Source: an uncultured Eubacteriales bacterium
GTDB lineage: Bacteria > Bacillota > Clostridia > Oscillospirales > Acutalibacteraceae
Length of the DNA: 46,248 nucleotides
Reading direction: 5' to 3'
NCBI GenBank assembly: GCA_934476545.1
Contig: CAKSOB010000002.1
Span: 1-46,248, forward strand
Shown: positions 8,856 through 17,466 of the stretch, in pieces
Position numbering within the stretch: position 1 is the first letter of the stretch
How the letters are laid out: the number at the start of each line of letters is the position of its first letter
The notes under the pieces: generated by a model
The model's database searches: none
What the model was told of the DNA's origin: nothing
Seen by the model: only the letters and a program-made list of their open reading frames with translations
Made by a program: the position numbers and the translations under genes

Positions 8856-10625
8856 ATGGCAAAGGCAAGGCATTATCGAAAAACAAATAGAAGATGGCTC
8901 CCTTTGCTGCTGGTGTTGGTTGTATTGGCGGCAGTCGGTGTTTTTGTGGGCGCCGTCTTAGTTCAGGAAAACACAAGCTATGAGGGGAATATTTTGCCGG
9001 ATGATGTGATTTTATCGGAACGACAATGGCTGTTTCCACAAGAAAACGGTGGCTTTTTATTATTGAGTACCGAAGAAGGAATATCATCCGAGGAACAACA
9101 AAATTTTACCAAAGGATTGTATTTGACGCAGGATTGCAACGTGTCCGACAGTGATTCCAATTATATGGAATATCCGGGAACGGTTCGCCGTGCGATTTAC
9201 AGGAATGGAGCCGTTCATGTTCTGACTTCCTCTTTAACAATGGCAGAAGATGCGCTTACAGAAATCGCATATCTGCAAGTCTTTCCGTTAGACGGTTCGC
9301 AATTTACTTCTTTACCGACCCCAATTCTATTCAATAATTCAGAAGCTGCTTTGGACTTAAAAACGTTGTCCATAGATGGTGACGGTACCTATTATTGCCT
9401 TTCCGGCGACCATACTTCTGTGCTGTTTTATTCGCAAGCGGAATCTGCTTGGGTGAAAACGGAACTTCCTTCTGAAGTGACAGAGATTACCGGACTGCAT
9501 ATGCAGAATCAGGATGGATATTTAAAGTTTGTAAATGCGGATGGTGCAGAAGCATTGATGCGCTGTACGCTTACCCAATCTGTTGCAGAGGATACCGAGG
9601 AGATTCAGAAAACATTCGTAAAGGAAGCAATTTTGGATACAACGTGTCAATTTCCGATAGACTTTATCGGGGGAACATTCTGGATGGATCAACAAGGTGG
9701 CATCTATCAGGTGACAGAACAAGCATGGATCTTGTTTTCGGCAGAAGAATCCGGTTTTATAGAAGGCGGAATCCTAAGCAATGGAGAAATGGCGATTCAT
9801 ACCTCCAATTATGAAATCGGACGCTTTGCCCTGTCTAATCTGACAGCGCCGACCCATACCTATAGCTACAATGGAACAATTTGCGCTATGGGTGTGAACG
9901 GAGATGTGGGTGCCATTTTGCATGACGGAACCCATTACCGAGGTGTGCTGCTGGATGATAAAGCCTTTGGAATCGGCACGGAAGAACCGGAACCGGAATC
10001 CTCTTCTCCGAAAGAAAGCAGTTCCTCCGATACCTCTGCCGAAGCGCCGTCCTCCTCTGTGGAATCGGAATTGCCGGTAAGCAGTACACCCGTTAACTCG
10101 GGTGTATCCTCCGGCAGTGAATTAGAGCATCCGATTCAATCGGGGTTGGATAGCAGTACGGTGTCCTCCAATGTGGAGAGCAATACTTCTTCCAACACTT
10201 CCTCGGAAGAAAAAGAAATGCTGCGCCAAATTATCAGCTCCAAATATTCTATTGACCGAGGAGCCAATTTGGTAGTGCTTCCGGAAAGCGTTACCTTAGC
10301 GCAGTTTCGGAAAACCGTTCCCTTGGATGGCGCCACACTGACAGCGGAACAGTATACCGGCGGGATTCTTTCCGGCGGCAAACTGGGAACTGGAATGCGC
10401 TTGCGCTTATACAACGACTGGGAATTGGTGGATGAAATTGTGGTTGTAGTGAAGGGTGACCTAAACGGAAACGGAGTCATCAACTCTGCTGACGAGCAAC
10501 TGCTATTCCGACATTTGGCGGAGGAGACCCCTCTCACCGAATACTTTTATACGGCTGCCGACCTGAACGAGGATGGCAGTGTGAATACCTTAGATTTGCT
10601 GTTGTGGAAACAGCATCAATACTAA
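8856..10625 (+). CDS. membrane-anchored protein with C-terminal dockerin module
   Basis: 589 residues. A basic N-terminus and one hydrophobic helix (about 15-38) look like an uncleaved anchor. Residues 40-370 form a large beta-rich extracellular region, possibly propeller-like, that I do not recognise. A Ser/Pro/Glu-rich linker spans about 375-450. A small module (about 465-530; KYSIDRGANLVVLPESVT, then GGKLGTGMRLRLYN) matches the beta domain that often precedes dockerins in ruminococcal proteins. A type I dockerin ends the protein, with two calcium-loop repeats starting DLNGNGVINSAD and DLNEDGSVNTLD. Dockerins normally bind cohesins in cellulosomes; a dockerin on an anchored, non-enzymatic protein is unusual. 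GAGGTG lies 8 nt before the ATG, which is 2 nt past the comEA-like stop. Confidence 0.75.
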   Translation: MAKARHYRKTNRRWLPLLLVLVVLAAVGVFVGAVLVQENTSYEGNILPDDVILSERQWLFPQENGGFLLLSTEEGISSEEQQNFTKGLYLTQDCNVSDSDSNYMEYPGTVRRAIYRNGAVHVLTSSLTMAEDALTEIAYLQVFPLDGSQFTSLPTPILFNNSEAALDLKTLSIDGDGTYYCLSGDHTSVLFYSQAESAWVKTELPSEVTEITGLHMQNQDGYLKFVNADGAEALMRCTLTQSVAEDTEEIQKTFVKEAILDTTCQFPIDFIGGTFWMDQQGGIYQVTEQAWILFSAEESGFIEGGILSNGEMAIHTSNYEIGRFALSNLTAPTHTYSYNGTICAMGVNGDVGAILHDGTHYRGVLLDDKAFGIGTEEPEPESSSPKESSSSDTSAEAPSSSVESELPVSSTPVNSGVSSGSELEHPIQSGLDSSTVSSNVESNTSSNTSSEEKEMLRQIISSKYSIDRGANLVVLPESVTLAQFRKTVPLDGATLTAEQYTGGILSGGKLGTGMRLRLYNDWELVDEIVVVVKGDLNGNGVINSADEQLLFRHLAEETPLTEYFYTAADLNEDGSVNTLDLLLWKQHQY

Positions 10626-10644
10626 CTTGGAAGGAGTCTGGTTT

Positions 10645-11319
10645 ATGCAAGAACAAGTAACGATTCAACAATTGTTGGATTTGGAACATACCATTGCAGC
10701 AGCGCAATTTGCAACGCTGACCTATCCGTGGGAAGCGCTGCCACAAATTTCCGGGTGGATTATAGAATTGGGCAAAACCCTTTCCTCGGAGGAATATGAG
10801 CAGCGGGGAGAGAATGTGTGGATTGCAAAATCCGCCACGGTTTATCCCTCTGCCTATATTGTTGGTCCTGCCATTATCGGACCGAATACAGAGGTTCGCC
10901 ACGGTGCCTTTATCCGTGGAAATGCTTTGGTTGGTGCGAACTGTGTGGTAGGAAACTCTGTGGAGTTAAAGAATGTGGTTCTGTTTGATAAGGTGCAGGT
11001 TCCTCATTACAATTATGTGGGGGATTCTATTTTGGGCTACAAGGCGCATATGGGTGCCGGTTCCATTACGTCCAATGTAAAATCCGATAAAACATTGGTA
11101 ACGGTGCGGACAGGAGATGCGCTTTTAGAAAGCGGACTGAAAAAATTCGGTGCGATTTTAGGAGATGGCGTAGAGGTTGGATGTAACTCTGTGCTGAATC
11201 CCGGCTCTGTGATTGGCAGAAATTCTAATATCTATCCGTTGTCTATGGTGCGAGGACATGTAGCGGAAAACAGCATTTATAAAAAAGCGGGAGAGATTGT
11301 TCCAAAAGAGGAACGCTAA
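10645..11319 (+). CDS. left-handed beta-helix (hexapeptide repeat) acyl/nucleotidyltransferase-like protein
   Basis: 224 residues from the ATG at 10645, chosen because AAGGAG sits 8-9 nt before it; an in-frame TTG at 10627 has no such site. Residues 55-215 carry imperfect hexapeptide repeats (VWIAKSATVYPSAYIVGPAI, GPNTEVRHGAFIRGNALVGA, GNSVELKNVVLFDKVQVPHY) as in the C-terminal helix of GlmU and similar sugar-nucleotide enzymes. There is no N-terminal nucleotidyltransferase domain, so an acetyltransferase-like or orphan GlmU-C-like role is more likely. The substrate is unknown. It closes the first plus-strand block. Confidence 0.8.
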   Translation: MQEQVTIQQLLDLEHTIAAAQFATLTYPWEALPQISGWIIELGKTLSSEEYEQRGENVWIAKSATVYPSAYIVGPAIIGPNTEVRHGAFIRGNALVGANCVVGNSVELKNVVLFDKVQVPHYNYVGDSILGYKAHMGAGSITSNVKSDKTLVTVRTGDALLESGLKKFGAILGDGVEVGCNSVLNPGSVIGRNSNIYPLSMVRGHVAENSIYKKAGEIVPKEER

Positions 11320-11336
11320 GAACTTCTTCTAAAAAG

Positions 11337-11384
11337 AAAAGACAACCAAGGGCAGGAAATCTGTCAAATGGTTGTCTTTTTTAT
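11337..11384. terminator. bidirectional terminator
   Basis: AAAAGACAACCA (11337-11348) pairs with TGGTTGTCTTTT (11369-11380). T-runs follow on both strands, so it can end both the plus-strand operon and the DUF1294 gene that converges on it. Confidence 0.85.
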
Positions 11385-11681
11385 TTAGATAATATGATAG
11401 GAAAGGAGGAGTACGAACAATCCACCCCAGAGAAGCAGGTGCAAAACAGATAAGAGCGGAAGTCCTACCATGAATTTTTTGCGGGTAGTTTTGTGGTGAA
11501 CGAGCTTCATGGTAATCCATTCCAAGGGTGCGCCGCCCAGTGCGCCAAGCAGCATCAGTCGATTTTCCGAGATGCGCCATTTTCCTTTTCTTGCGCGGCG
11601 TTTGTCGATCCAAGTGCTGATGGCGCCGAGGAGATTCAATGCGCCGTAATAAATTCCGGATAACAGAAAAAAAGTTGTCAT
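11385..11681 (-). CDS. DUF1294 family membrane protein
   Basis: 98 residues from the ATG at 11681, which has GGGAG 7 nt upstream; a longer in-frame start at 11708 lacks a site. Three hydrophobic segments (about 3-20, 40-58, 72-95) flank the family signature: DKRRARKGKWRISENRLML, GALGGAPLEW, and HHKTTRKKFMVGLP. DUF1294 proteins are small bacterial membrane proteins of unknown function. It stands alone on the minus strand between two plus-strand units. Confidence 0.85.
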   Translation of the reverse strand: MTTFFLLSGIYYGALNLLGAISTWIDKRRARKGKWRISENRLMLLGALGGAPLEWITMKLVHHKTTRKKFMVGLPLLSVLHLLLWGGLFVLLLSYHII

Positions 11682-11721
11682 AAAGTTGCTCCCAACTGCA
11701 TTATACATTTAAAAGGGGGTT

Positions 11722-11752
11722 CTGTAAGTTCATCTTACAGGAAAACTCCTGT
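11722..11752 (+). promoter_or_regulatory. two overlapping hairpins upstream of the GH10-like gene
   Basis: CTGTAAG (11722-11728) pairs with CTTACAG (11734-11740). ACAGGA (11737-11742) pairs with TCCTGT (11747-11752). They share ACAG, so only one can form at a time. No T-run follows. This may be a leader switch or chance. Confidence 0.3.
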
Positions 11753-11793
11753 TCTGTCAAATGAAAGGATCAAACAAAGAAAGGATGTCAAAA

Positions 11794-13059
11794 ATGGGGA
11801 AAGCATGGCTGCGCCAATATGGATTGGTGATTGCGGTTGGAATATTGGTGGCGGTGGTATCTATCGTAATTTTTGTGGTGCGGCAAAATGGGACAAGCGC
11901 TGCGCCCACAGCAACGCACGTTACCGTGACCCAAAGCGAACCGGCACAGGTAGTGGAGGACACAAAAGAAACGGATGAATTTTTGGCAATGTGGGTGCCG
12001 TATTTCAGTTTGGATATGAGTGGAGAAAAGGATAAGAGTGAAGCGGCCTTTCAAAAGAAATTCGATGCAGTCATTCAAAAAGCAAAGGAATCAAAAATGA
12101 ACACCTTGATTGTGCAGGTGCGCCCTTTTGGAGATAGTTTCTATCCCTCTCGATATTTTCCGTGGTCGGGGTATTTGACCGGAACACAGGGAATTGACCC
12201 CGGTTACGACCCGCTGCAGTTGATGATTACAGATTGCCACGATGCGGGATTGGAATTTCACGCATGGATTAACCCTCTTCGGTTGCAGACCAACGGCGTT
12301 CCAAAAACTATGGCGGACAGCAACCCTTATTTGTTATGGAGAGGTGATAAAGAAAAAGCAGATTGGTGCTTGCCGTGGGAACCGACGGAAAGCGTGTATT
12401 TGAATCCGGGGATTCCGGAGGTGCGGCAGTACATTGCCAATGGGATTCAAGAAATTGTAGAGAATTACGATGTGGATGGAATTCACTTTGACGATTATTT
12501 CTATCCTACCGAAGAGCAAAGTTTTGATGCAGCAACCTATCAACAATACAAGAAAACCTTAGCCACAGGGAAAACGCCCCTCTCTCAAGCAGAGTGGAGA
12601 AAAGCTAATATCAGCTCCTTAGTTTCACTAGTGTATACAACGATTAAGTCTGCCAAGCAGGGTGTGGTGTTTGGAATTTCTCCCCAAGGAAATGTGGAAA
12701 ATGATTTGGCAATCGGTGCGGATGTTACGGCATGGTGCAGTACAACCGGCTATGTAGATTACATTTGTCCGCAGCTTTACTATAACTTTGAAAATCCCAC
12801 GCTGCCTTTTGACAGAGCAGCAAACCAGTGGCGAGAGATGGTAAGCAATTCTGAAATGAAGTTGTATTTTGGATTGGGCGTTTATAAAGCAAATTCCGAT
12901 TTAGACGAGGGCACTTGGAAAAAGTCCGACGATATTTTGGCGCAGCAGGTGGAATATGGGCGCACCGTAGGCTGTGACGGATTTGCCTTTTATTCTTATG
13001 AGAATCTGAAACGAGGGGACGCGCAGGAAGAGTTCCGAAATGTAATGAAAATTTTATAG
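11794..13059 (+). CDS. glycosyl hydrolase-like family 10 (GHL10/DUF187) protein
   Basis: 421 residues from the ATG at 11794, picked because GAAAGGA lies 8 nt upstream; ATGs at 11761 and 11785 are alternatives. An N-terminal helix (about residues 8-28) anchors or exports it. A TIM-barrel of the PF02638 type follows: FLAMWVPYFSLDMS, MNTLIVQVRPFGDSFYPS, HAWINPLRLQTN, and the strand VDGIHFDDYFYP with acidic residues at the barrel rim. YdjH/DigH-like relatives cleave denuded peptidoglycan glycan strands; whether this one does so is inference. It is monocistronic and ends in a bidirectional terminator. Confidence 0.85.
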   Translation: MGKAWLRQYGLVIAVGILVAVVSIVIFVVRQNGTSAAPTATHVTVTQSEPAQVVEDTKETDEFLAMWVPYFSLDMSGEKDKSEAAFQKKFDAVIQKAKESKMNTLIVQVRPFGDSFYPSRYFPWSGYLTGTQGIDPGYDPLQLMITDCHDAGLEFHAWINPLRLQTNGVPKTMADSNPYLLWRGDKEKADWCLPWEPTESVYLNPGIPEVRQYIANGIQEIVENYDVDGIHFDDYFYPTEEQSFDAATYQQYKKTLATGKTPLSQAEWRKANISSLVSLVYTTIKSAKQGVVFGISPQGNVENDLAIGADVTAWCSTTGYVDYICPQLYYNFENPTLPFDRAANQWREMVSNSEMKLYFGLGVYKANSDLDEGTWKKSDDILAQQVEYGRTVGCDGFAFYSYENLKRGDAQEEFRNVMKIL

Positions 13060-13070
13060 CACACAAAAAA

Positions 13071-13115
13071 AACAGCACGATTTGAAAATTTACAAATCGT
13101 ACTGTTTTCTTATTT
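13071..13115. terminator. bidirectional terminator between the GH10-like gene and mtaB
   Basis: AACAG-ACGATTTG (13071-13084) pairs with CAAATCGT-CTGTT (13093-13106) with one mismatch. A-runs precede and T-runs follow, so it serves both converging genes. Confidence 0.85.
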
Positions 13116-13144
13116 TATACAAATTGGAATTTCACAGAGTGGGT

Positions 13145-14437
13145 TTACTGCGCTATGATGCCGGTGCAGTAATCTTGTTCCACCGCTTGCAATTTGACAG
13201 GAACGGAAGTACCGCAGAGGTTGGTTTCGCTGGGGAAGCGAACCGAGGTGTAGTTTGGCGTATAGCCTTCATAAATAGACGGAGCTACTTCTCGCTCCAC
13301 CAAAACGGATTGCACCGTACCTAATTGTGCGTTTAAAAAGTCCTGTTGGGTTTGGTTGGTCACAGCGGACATCGCCTTGCTGCGCTGGGATTTCACCTGA
13401 TTGGTCAGTTGATTCGGAGCGTCGTTTGCCTTGGTGCCGGGACGGCGAGAGTAGGCGAATACGTGGACTCTGGCAAAGGCGATTTCTTTTGCAAAGGAGA
13501 GATTTTCTTGAAATTCTTCTTCGGTTTCGCCGGGGAAGCCCACCATAATATCGGTGGTGATGGCGCAGTTGGGGAAGGTGTTCCGCAGGTTTTGTACAAT
13601 CTCTCGATATTCGGCGGTGTCATAATGGCGATTCATCCGACGGAGGGTTTCATCGCAGCCGCTTTGCAAGGACAGATGGAATTGTGGACATAGCTTTTCT
13701 TGTTTTGCCAACCGCTTGATGACTTCCGGGCTAAGCTGCTCCGGCTCCAAGGAGCCCAAGCGAATTCGTTGAATGCCCTCAACGGCACAGGCTGCTTCTA
13801 CTGCATCGCACAGGTGCAGTCCCAAATCTTGTCCGTAGCAAGACAGATTGATACCGGTCAAGACTATCTCTTGGAATCCGTGGTTGGATAAGGCTTGGAC
13901 TTCTCGGCGCAAATCTTCCAGTGGCTTGGAGCGCACACGACCTCTGGCATAGGGGATAATGCAGTAAGAGCAGAAGCGGTTGCAGCCGTCTTGAATTTTC
14001 AGAAATGCCCGTGTTCTGTCGTGGAATTCACTGATTTCCAATGGCTCAAAGGATTCCTTCTTTTCATGGGGAACAATATCAATGATGCGCTGGCGGGTGG
14101 AAAGGTATGTCATAATGTGAGAAAGCAGGGAGGAACGATTGCTGTTTCCCAATACAATATCGGCATCGCTCAGTTCTGCGGATTCTTCCGGAAAGGCTTG
14201 TGGCATACAGCCGGTTAAAACGATAACAGCGTCGGGATGTTCTCTCCGCGCCTTGTGAAGCGTCTGCCGCACTTTTTGGTCACTGGCGGCAGTCACGGTG
14301 CAGGAATTCAGGATCACGACATCTGCCGGTTCTCCCTTGGGGCAGGGAGTGAATCCTGCTTTACAAAGCTGAGAAAGCATGGCTTCTGATTCATATTGAT
14401 TCACTTTACAGCCGAGTGTGATTGTGGAGATTTTCAT
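13145..14437 (-). CDS. mtaB: tRNA t6A37 methylthiotransferase MtaB
   Basis: 430-residue radical-SAM methylthiotransferase that converts t6A37 to ms2t6A37 in ANN-decoding tRNAs. The N-terminal UPF0004 domain supplies three cysteines for the auxiliary cluster (TLGCKVNQYES, LNSCTVTA, LTGCMPQ). The radical-SAM cluster motif is CNRFCSYC. A TRAM-like C-terminal region covers about 370-430. GCKVNQYE and the length favour MtaB over MiaB or RimO. AAAGGATA lies before the ATG at 14437. It diverges from the HPr-like gene. Confidence 0.93.
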   Translation of the reverse strand: MKISTITLGCKVNQYESEAMLSQLCKAGFTPCPKGEPADVVILNSCTVTAASDQKVRQTLHKARREHPDAVIVLTGCMPQAFPEESAELSDADIVLGNSNRSSLLSHIMTYLSTRQRIIDIVPHEKKESFEPLEISEFHDRTRAFLKIQDGCNRFCSYCIIPYARGRVRSKPLEDLRREVQALSNHGFQEIVLTGINLSCYGQDLGLHLCDAVEAACAVEGIQRIRLGSLEPEQLSPEVIKRLAKQEKLCPQFHLSLQSGCDETLRRMNRHYDTAEYREIVQNLRNTFPNCAITTDIMVGFPGETEEEFQENLSFAKEIAFARVHVFAYSRRPGTKANDAPNQLTNQVKSQRSKAMSAVTNQTQQDFLNAQLGTVQSVLVEREVAPSIYEGYTPNYTSVRFPSETNLCGTSVPVKLQAVEQDYCTGIIAQ

Positions 14438-14484
14438 AAAATGTATCCTTTATTTATAAAAAATTTTATTCTTTACAGATATAG

Positions 14485-14513
14485 TTGACCTTTTGGAGTT
14501 TCTGTGCTATGGT
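14485..14513 (+). promoter_or_regulatory. sigma-A-type promoter for the HPr-like gene
   Basis: TTGACC (14485-14490), 17-nt spacer, TATGGT (14508-14513) with an upstream TG extended -10. The GTG start is 35 nt downstream. Confidence 0.65.
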
Positions 14514-14547
14514 AGATTTATGATGATGAACTTGGAGGAAAATCAAA

Positions 14548-14856
14548 GTGCAGACAACACATTCCATGAGGGTGCTTTTGCCGGGTGGAGATAAGGTCAA
14601 TGATTTCGTCAGGATTACCAGTGTGAAATCCTATCCTATTTTTCTGTGTGGCGGAAGATACCGAATCAATGCAAAATCCCTGATTGGTATTTTTAGCTTG
14701 GATTTGAGCAGATCGCTCATCGTGCAGGCAGATTGCAGTGACCAAGAAGCAGAGGCGCTTTTTGAAGAGCTGCAAAAATTTGCGGCGGGAGAGGAAGAAC
14801 CCGTAGAAGAGCAGCCAAAGAAATCAGACAAACGGTTCCACTTTTTTGGGAAGTAA
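14548..14856 (+). CDS. HPr-fold protein lacking the phospho-histidine
   Basis: 102 residues from a GTG start that has GGAGG about 10 nt upstream. Residues 15-80 match the PTS HPr fold from helix 1 onward; RINAKSLIGIFSLDLS aligns with the HPr segment around regulatory Ser46. The usual GLHARPA loop with His15 is absent, replaced by LPGGDKVNDFV. A charged tail (EEEPVEEQPKKSDKRF) follows. It therefore cannot carry phosphate on His15 and is not a normal phosphocarrier. A signalling or HPr-mimic role is inference. It is monocistronic with its own promoter and terminator. Confidence 0.7.
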   Translation: MQTTHSMRVLLPGGDKVNDFVRITSVKSYPIFLCGGRYRINAKSLIGIFSLDLSRSLIVQADCSDQEAEALFEELQKFAAGEEEPVEEQPKKSDKRFHFFGK

Positions 14857-14885
14857 GGTGCATCCGTTTCAACCATGACAAATGC

Positions 14886-14916
14886 GACAGGACGATGTGG
14901 TCCTGTCATTTTTTGT
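14886..14916 (+). terminator. rho-independent terminator after the HPr-like gene
   Basis: GACAGGAC (14886-14893) pairs with GTCCTGTC (14900-14907), followed by ATTTTTTGTTTT. It lies just past the end of the converging ABC-F gene. Confidence 0.85.
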
Positions 14917-14917
14917 T

Positions 14918-16840
14918 TTAGTCGATAATTTGTTCCGAAAGGGTTTCCCATTCTTCCATTTGCAGGTCAATTTCTGTGCGCAAATCATCCATGGTTTGGG
15001 TCAGTTCGGTAATGGCAGCGTAATCGCTAGCAATTTCCGGTTGGGAGAGCTGTTTCTCCAATTCGGAAAGCTCTGCTTCCAACCGTTCGATGGTATCCTC
15101 AATTTTTCGCAAAGCTGCACGCAATTTTCGTTGTTCCGCTTTGTTTTCTTTTTGTTGTTTATAGGCGTTTGGTTTTTCCGGTTCTTCTTTTTTGACGGCA
15201 GCTGACCCTTGAGGCTGCAAGGTTTTGCAGGCAGCTTGGTAGTCATCATAGTTACCGGAAAATTCCTGCACCCCATTGGGCGTCAGCACCACAATGCGAG
15301 TGGCAAGCTGATTGATTAAGTACCGGTCGTGGGAAATTAAGAATAAGGTGCCTTCATAGTCGGACAGTGCAGACTCTAAGGTTTCGCAGGATTTGATGTC
15401 CAAGTGGTTGGTGGGCTCGTCCAGCATCAGAAAATTATCCCGTGCCATCATCAGTTCCAACAGCAAGACCCTCGCTCGTTCTCCGCCGCTGAGTGCGCCA
15501 ACCAGCTTAAACACATCATCGCCTTGGAATAAAAACCGTGCCAAAGCACTGCGGACTTCTGTTTGTGTTAACTTGGGGTATTTGTCCCAAACGGTATCCA
15601 ATACCGTTTTATCGGGGTCTAATCCTTCTTGAATCTGGTCGTAATACCCCACGTCAATGTTGCTGCCTAACCGAATGGTACCGCTGTCCGGTGTATAAAT
15701 TTGAAGGAGGGTTTTAAAAAGAGAGGTCTTTCCGCAGCCGTTTGGTCCTAGCAGAAAGACACGCTCTCCCTTGCGGAGATGAAGCGTTACATTTTGGAAC
15801 AGCTTTTCCGTTCCAAAAGACAAGGCCAACTCCTTTACCTGAAGCACATCGTTTCCGCCCCGATTTCTCGGGGTGAAATCAAAGGAGATCTGCTCGTTGT
15901 TTTGCTGCACCTCTTCCAGAGATTCTTCCAGTTTCCGAATGGCTTTCAGTTTGCTTTCTGCTGTCTTAATATTCTTTTCCCGATTCCATCGACGCTGTTG
16001 TTCCACCACGCCGTACAGTCGGTCAATCTCACTTTTGGTGTTGTCGTATTGCCGCTGTGCAGCAAGCATCTGTTCCTCTTTTAATACACGGGAGCGGGTG
16101 TAGTTCCCCTTGTAGGCAGTCAGCCGTTGATGTTCTAACTCCCAAGTCAGGTTGGTGACCTTGTCCAGAAAATACCGGTCGTGAGAAATGACAACAAAAG
16201 CACCGTCATAGTCCAACAAAAAGGATTCCAACCATTCTACCGCTTCAATATCCAGGTGGTTGGTGGGTTCATCTAAAAAGAGCAAATTGGCGTTGCTGAG
16301 CAGCAGCTTTGCCAACTGCAGTTTTGCTTTTTGTCCGCCGGAAAGGGACATGACAGGGAGCGCCATTTTCTCCTCGTCAAAGCCTAGTCCCTGCATCACG
16401 GAACGGGTACGGCTGCGATATGTAAGACCGCCTTCCCGCAAATAGTCATCGTGAAGGCGAGCTTGCTGTTCTACCAGTTCGTGCAAAGCCGCCTCTGACA
16501 AAAGGGCAGGATTCCGCAGTTGTAGCTCTAAATATTCCAGTTGTTCTTCGATTTGAAGTAAGCGCTGAAATGCAGTTAACACCTCGGCAAAGGCGCTGAT
16601 CTGTTGATCTCGACAGACGTGCTGCTCCATATATCCGATGGTGGTGTGATCGTCCAGTGAGATCGTTCCCGCTTCATAAAAGGATTGCTCCATCAGTACT
16701 TTTAGCAGGGTTGTTTTTCCGCTGCCGTTATCACCCACCAAACCGATGCGGTCTTTTGGTTGAATCGACAGGGAAACGTCCTGAAATAATACCTCCGTAC
16801 CGAAGGATTTTTTTAACTGTTCTGCCATCAGCAGTGCCAT
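14918..16840 (-). CDS. ABC-F family ATPase (YdiF/Uup-like)
   Basis: 640 residues from the ATG at 16840, which has GGGAG 7 nt upstream; a longer in-frame start at 16900 has no site. Two ABC domains lie in one chain with no membrane segments: Walker A GDNGSGKTTLL and GPNGCGKTSLF, signatures LSGGQKAKLQLAK and LSGGERARVLLLE, each followed by LDEPTNHLD. A charged inter-domain linker (about 240-330) and a C-terminal coiled coil (about 560-640) are as in YdiF/Uup. ABC-F proteins act on the ribosome; some give antibiotic resistance, but nothing here points to that. Confidence 0.93.
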   Translation of the reverse strand: MALLMAEQLKKSFGTEVLFQDVSLSIQPKDRIGLVGDNGSGKTTLLKVLMEQSFYEAGTISLDDHTTIGYMEQHVCRDQQISAFAEVLTAFQRLLQIEEQLEYLELQLRNPALLSEAALHELVEQQARLHDDYLREGGLTYRSRTRSVMQGLGFDEEKMALPVMSLSGGQKAKLQLAKLLLSNANLLFLDEPTNHLDIEAVEWLESFLLDYDGAFVVISHDRYFLDKVTNLTWELEHQRLTAYKGNYTRSRVLKEEQMLAAQRQYDNTKSEIDRLYGVVEQQRRWNREKNIKTAESKLKAIRKLEESLEEVQQNNEQISFDFTPRNRGGNDVLQVKELALSFGTEKLFQNVTLHLRKGERVFLLGPNGCGKTSLFKTLLQIYTPDSGTIRLGSNIDVGYYDQIQEGLDPDKTVLDTVWDKYPKLTQTEVRSALARFLFQGDDVFKLVGALSGGERARVLLLELMMARDNFLMLDEPTNHLDIKSCETLESALSDYEGTLFLISHDRYLINQLATRIVVLTPNGVQEFSGNYDDYQAACKTLQPQGSAAVKKEEPEKPNAYKQQKENKAEQRKLRAALRKIEDTIERLEAELSELEKQLSQPEIASDYAAITELTQTMDDLRTEIDLQMEEWETLSEQIID

Positions 16841-16871
16841 GATTCTCTCCCTTTCCTGCATACTTCTTTTT

Positions 16872-16900
16872 ATTATAATCGAAAAGGAAAAGGGAATCAA
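16872..16900 (-). promoter_or_regulatory. sigma-A-type promoter for the ABC-F gene
   Basis: On the minus strand TTGATT (16900-16895), 17-nt spacer, TATAAT (16877-16872). The ATG at 16840 is 31 nt further on. Confidence 0.7.
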
Positions 16901-16911
16901 GATAATAGATT

Positions 16912-17346
16912 CTACAAATATTTTTTCAGTTCATCAATGTGTTTTTCTTCACAGCTTAAATATTCCTCAGCCAACTCTTTTGCGCCGGCGTCTGCGTCAG
17001 GCAGGTCGTTCAGCGTTTTGGTAATATCGGTGACAGCCATGTTAGAGCCTTGGATCAGCATCTCTGCCAGATGACGGGTGGAGTTATCGCTGAGGGTGTT
17101 CATCTGAACGCTGCTCCACATTCCCAGTTTTTCCATCATGGTAGCATTTTTTGGTTTTTCATTGCTTTGAGAGAGCATCCGACCGGAGCGCATCACAATG
17201 CGTTGGTAAGCGTCGTTTTGATGCTCCAGCTTTTCTCGTAGCTTTCCGTTTGTCACTTTCGGCATCACGTCGCTGATTGCCTGTTGTCCCAATTTTGCAG
17301 CATGATGAATTTCATTTACCAGTTCGTTATTTTGATTTGTAACCAT
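16912..17346 (-). CDS. hypothetical helical-bundle protein, ferritin-like
   Basis: 144 residues from the ATG at 17346, with GGAGG 7 nt upstream. Predicted to be almost entirely alpha-helical: NNELVNEIHHAAKLGQQAIS, NGKLREKLEHQNDAYQRIVM, a Met-rich middle, and a last helix with EEYLSCEEKHIDELKKYL. The pattern of four helices with Glu/His pairs resembles ferritin-like or DUF2383-type proteins, but a full set of metal ligands cannot be assigned. I do not recognise the exact family. It precedes the ABC-F gene on the same strand by 71 nt. Confidence 0.6.
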   Translation of the reverse strand: MVTNQNNELVNEIHHAAKLGQQAISDVMPKVTNGKLREKLEHQNDAYQRIVMRSGRMLSQSNEKPKNATMMEKLGMWSSVQMNTLSDNSTRHLAEMLIQGSNMAVTDITKTLNDLPDADAGAKELAEEYLSCEEKHIDELKKYL

Positions 17347-17404
17347 AACCAATCCTCCAGTTTTGTTTTTCTTAGGATTTCCGTCAGAACATAGTTTTAT
17401 GTAT

Positions 17405-17433
17405 TTACGGGTGGGATTCTTTCGTGCTATACT
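17405..17433 (+). promoter_or_regulatory. possible extended -10 promoter
   Basis: TATACT (17428-17433) preceded by TGC, with a poor -35 (TTACGG, 17 nt upstream). The GTG start of the isomerase-like gene is 33 nt downstream. Confidence 0.4.
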
Positions 17434-17466
17434 AAAAGTAGGATTTTTCAGAAAGGCGGCGATTCT

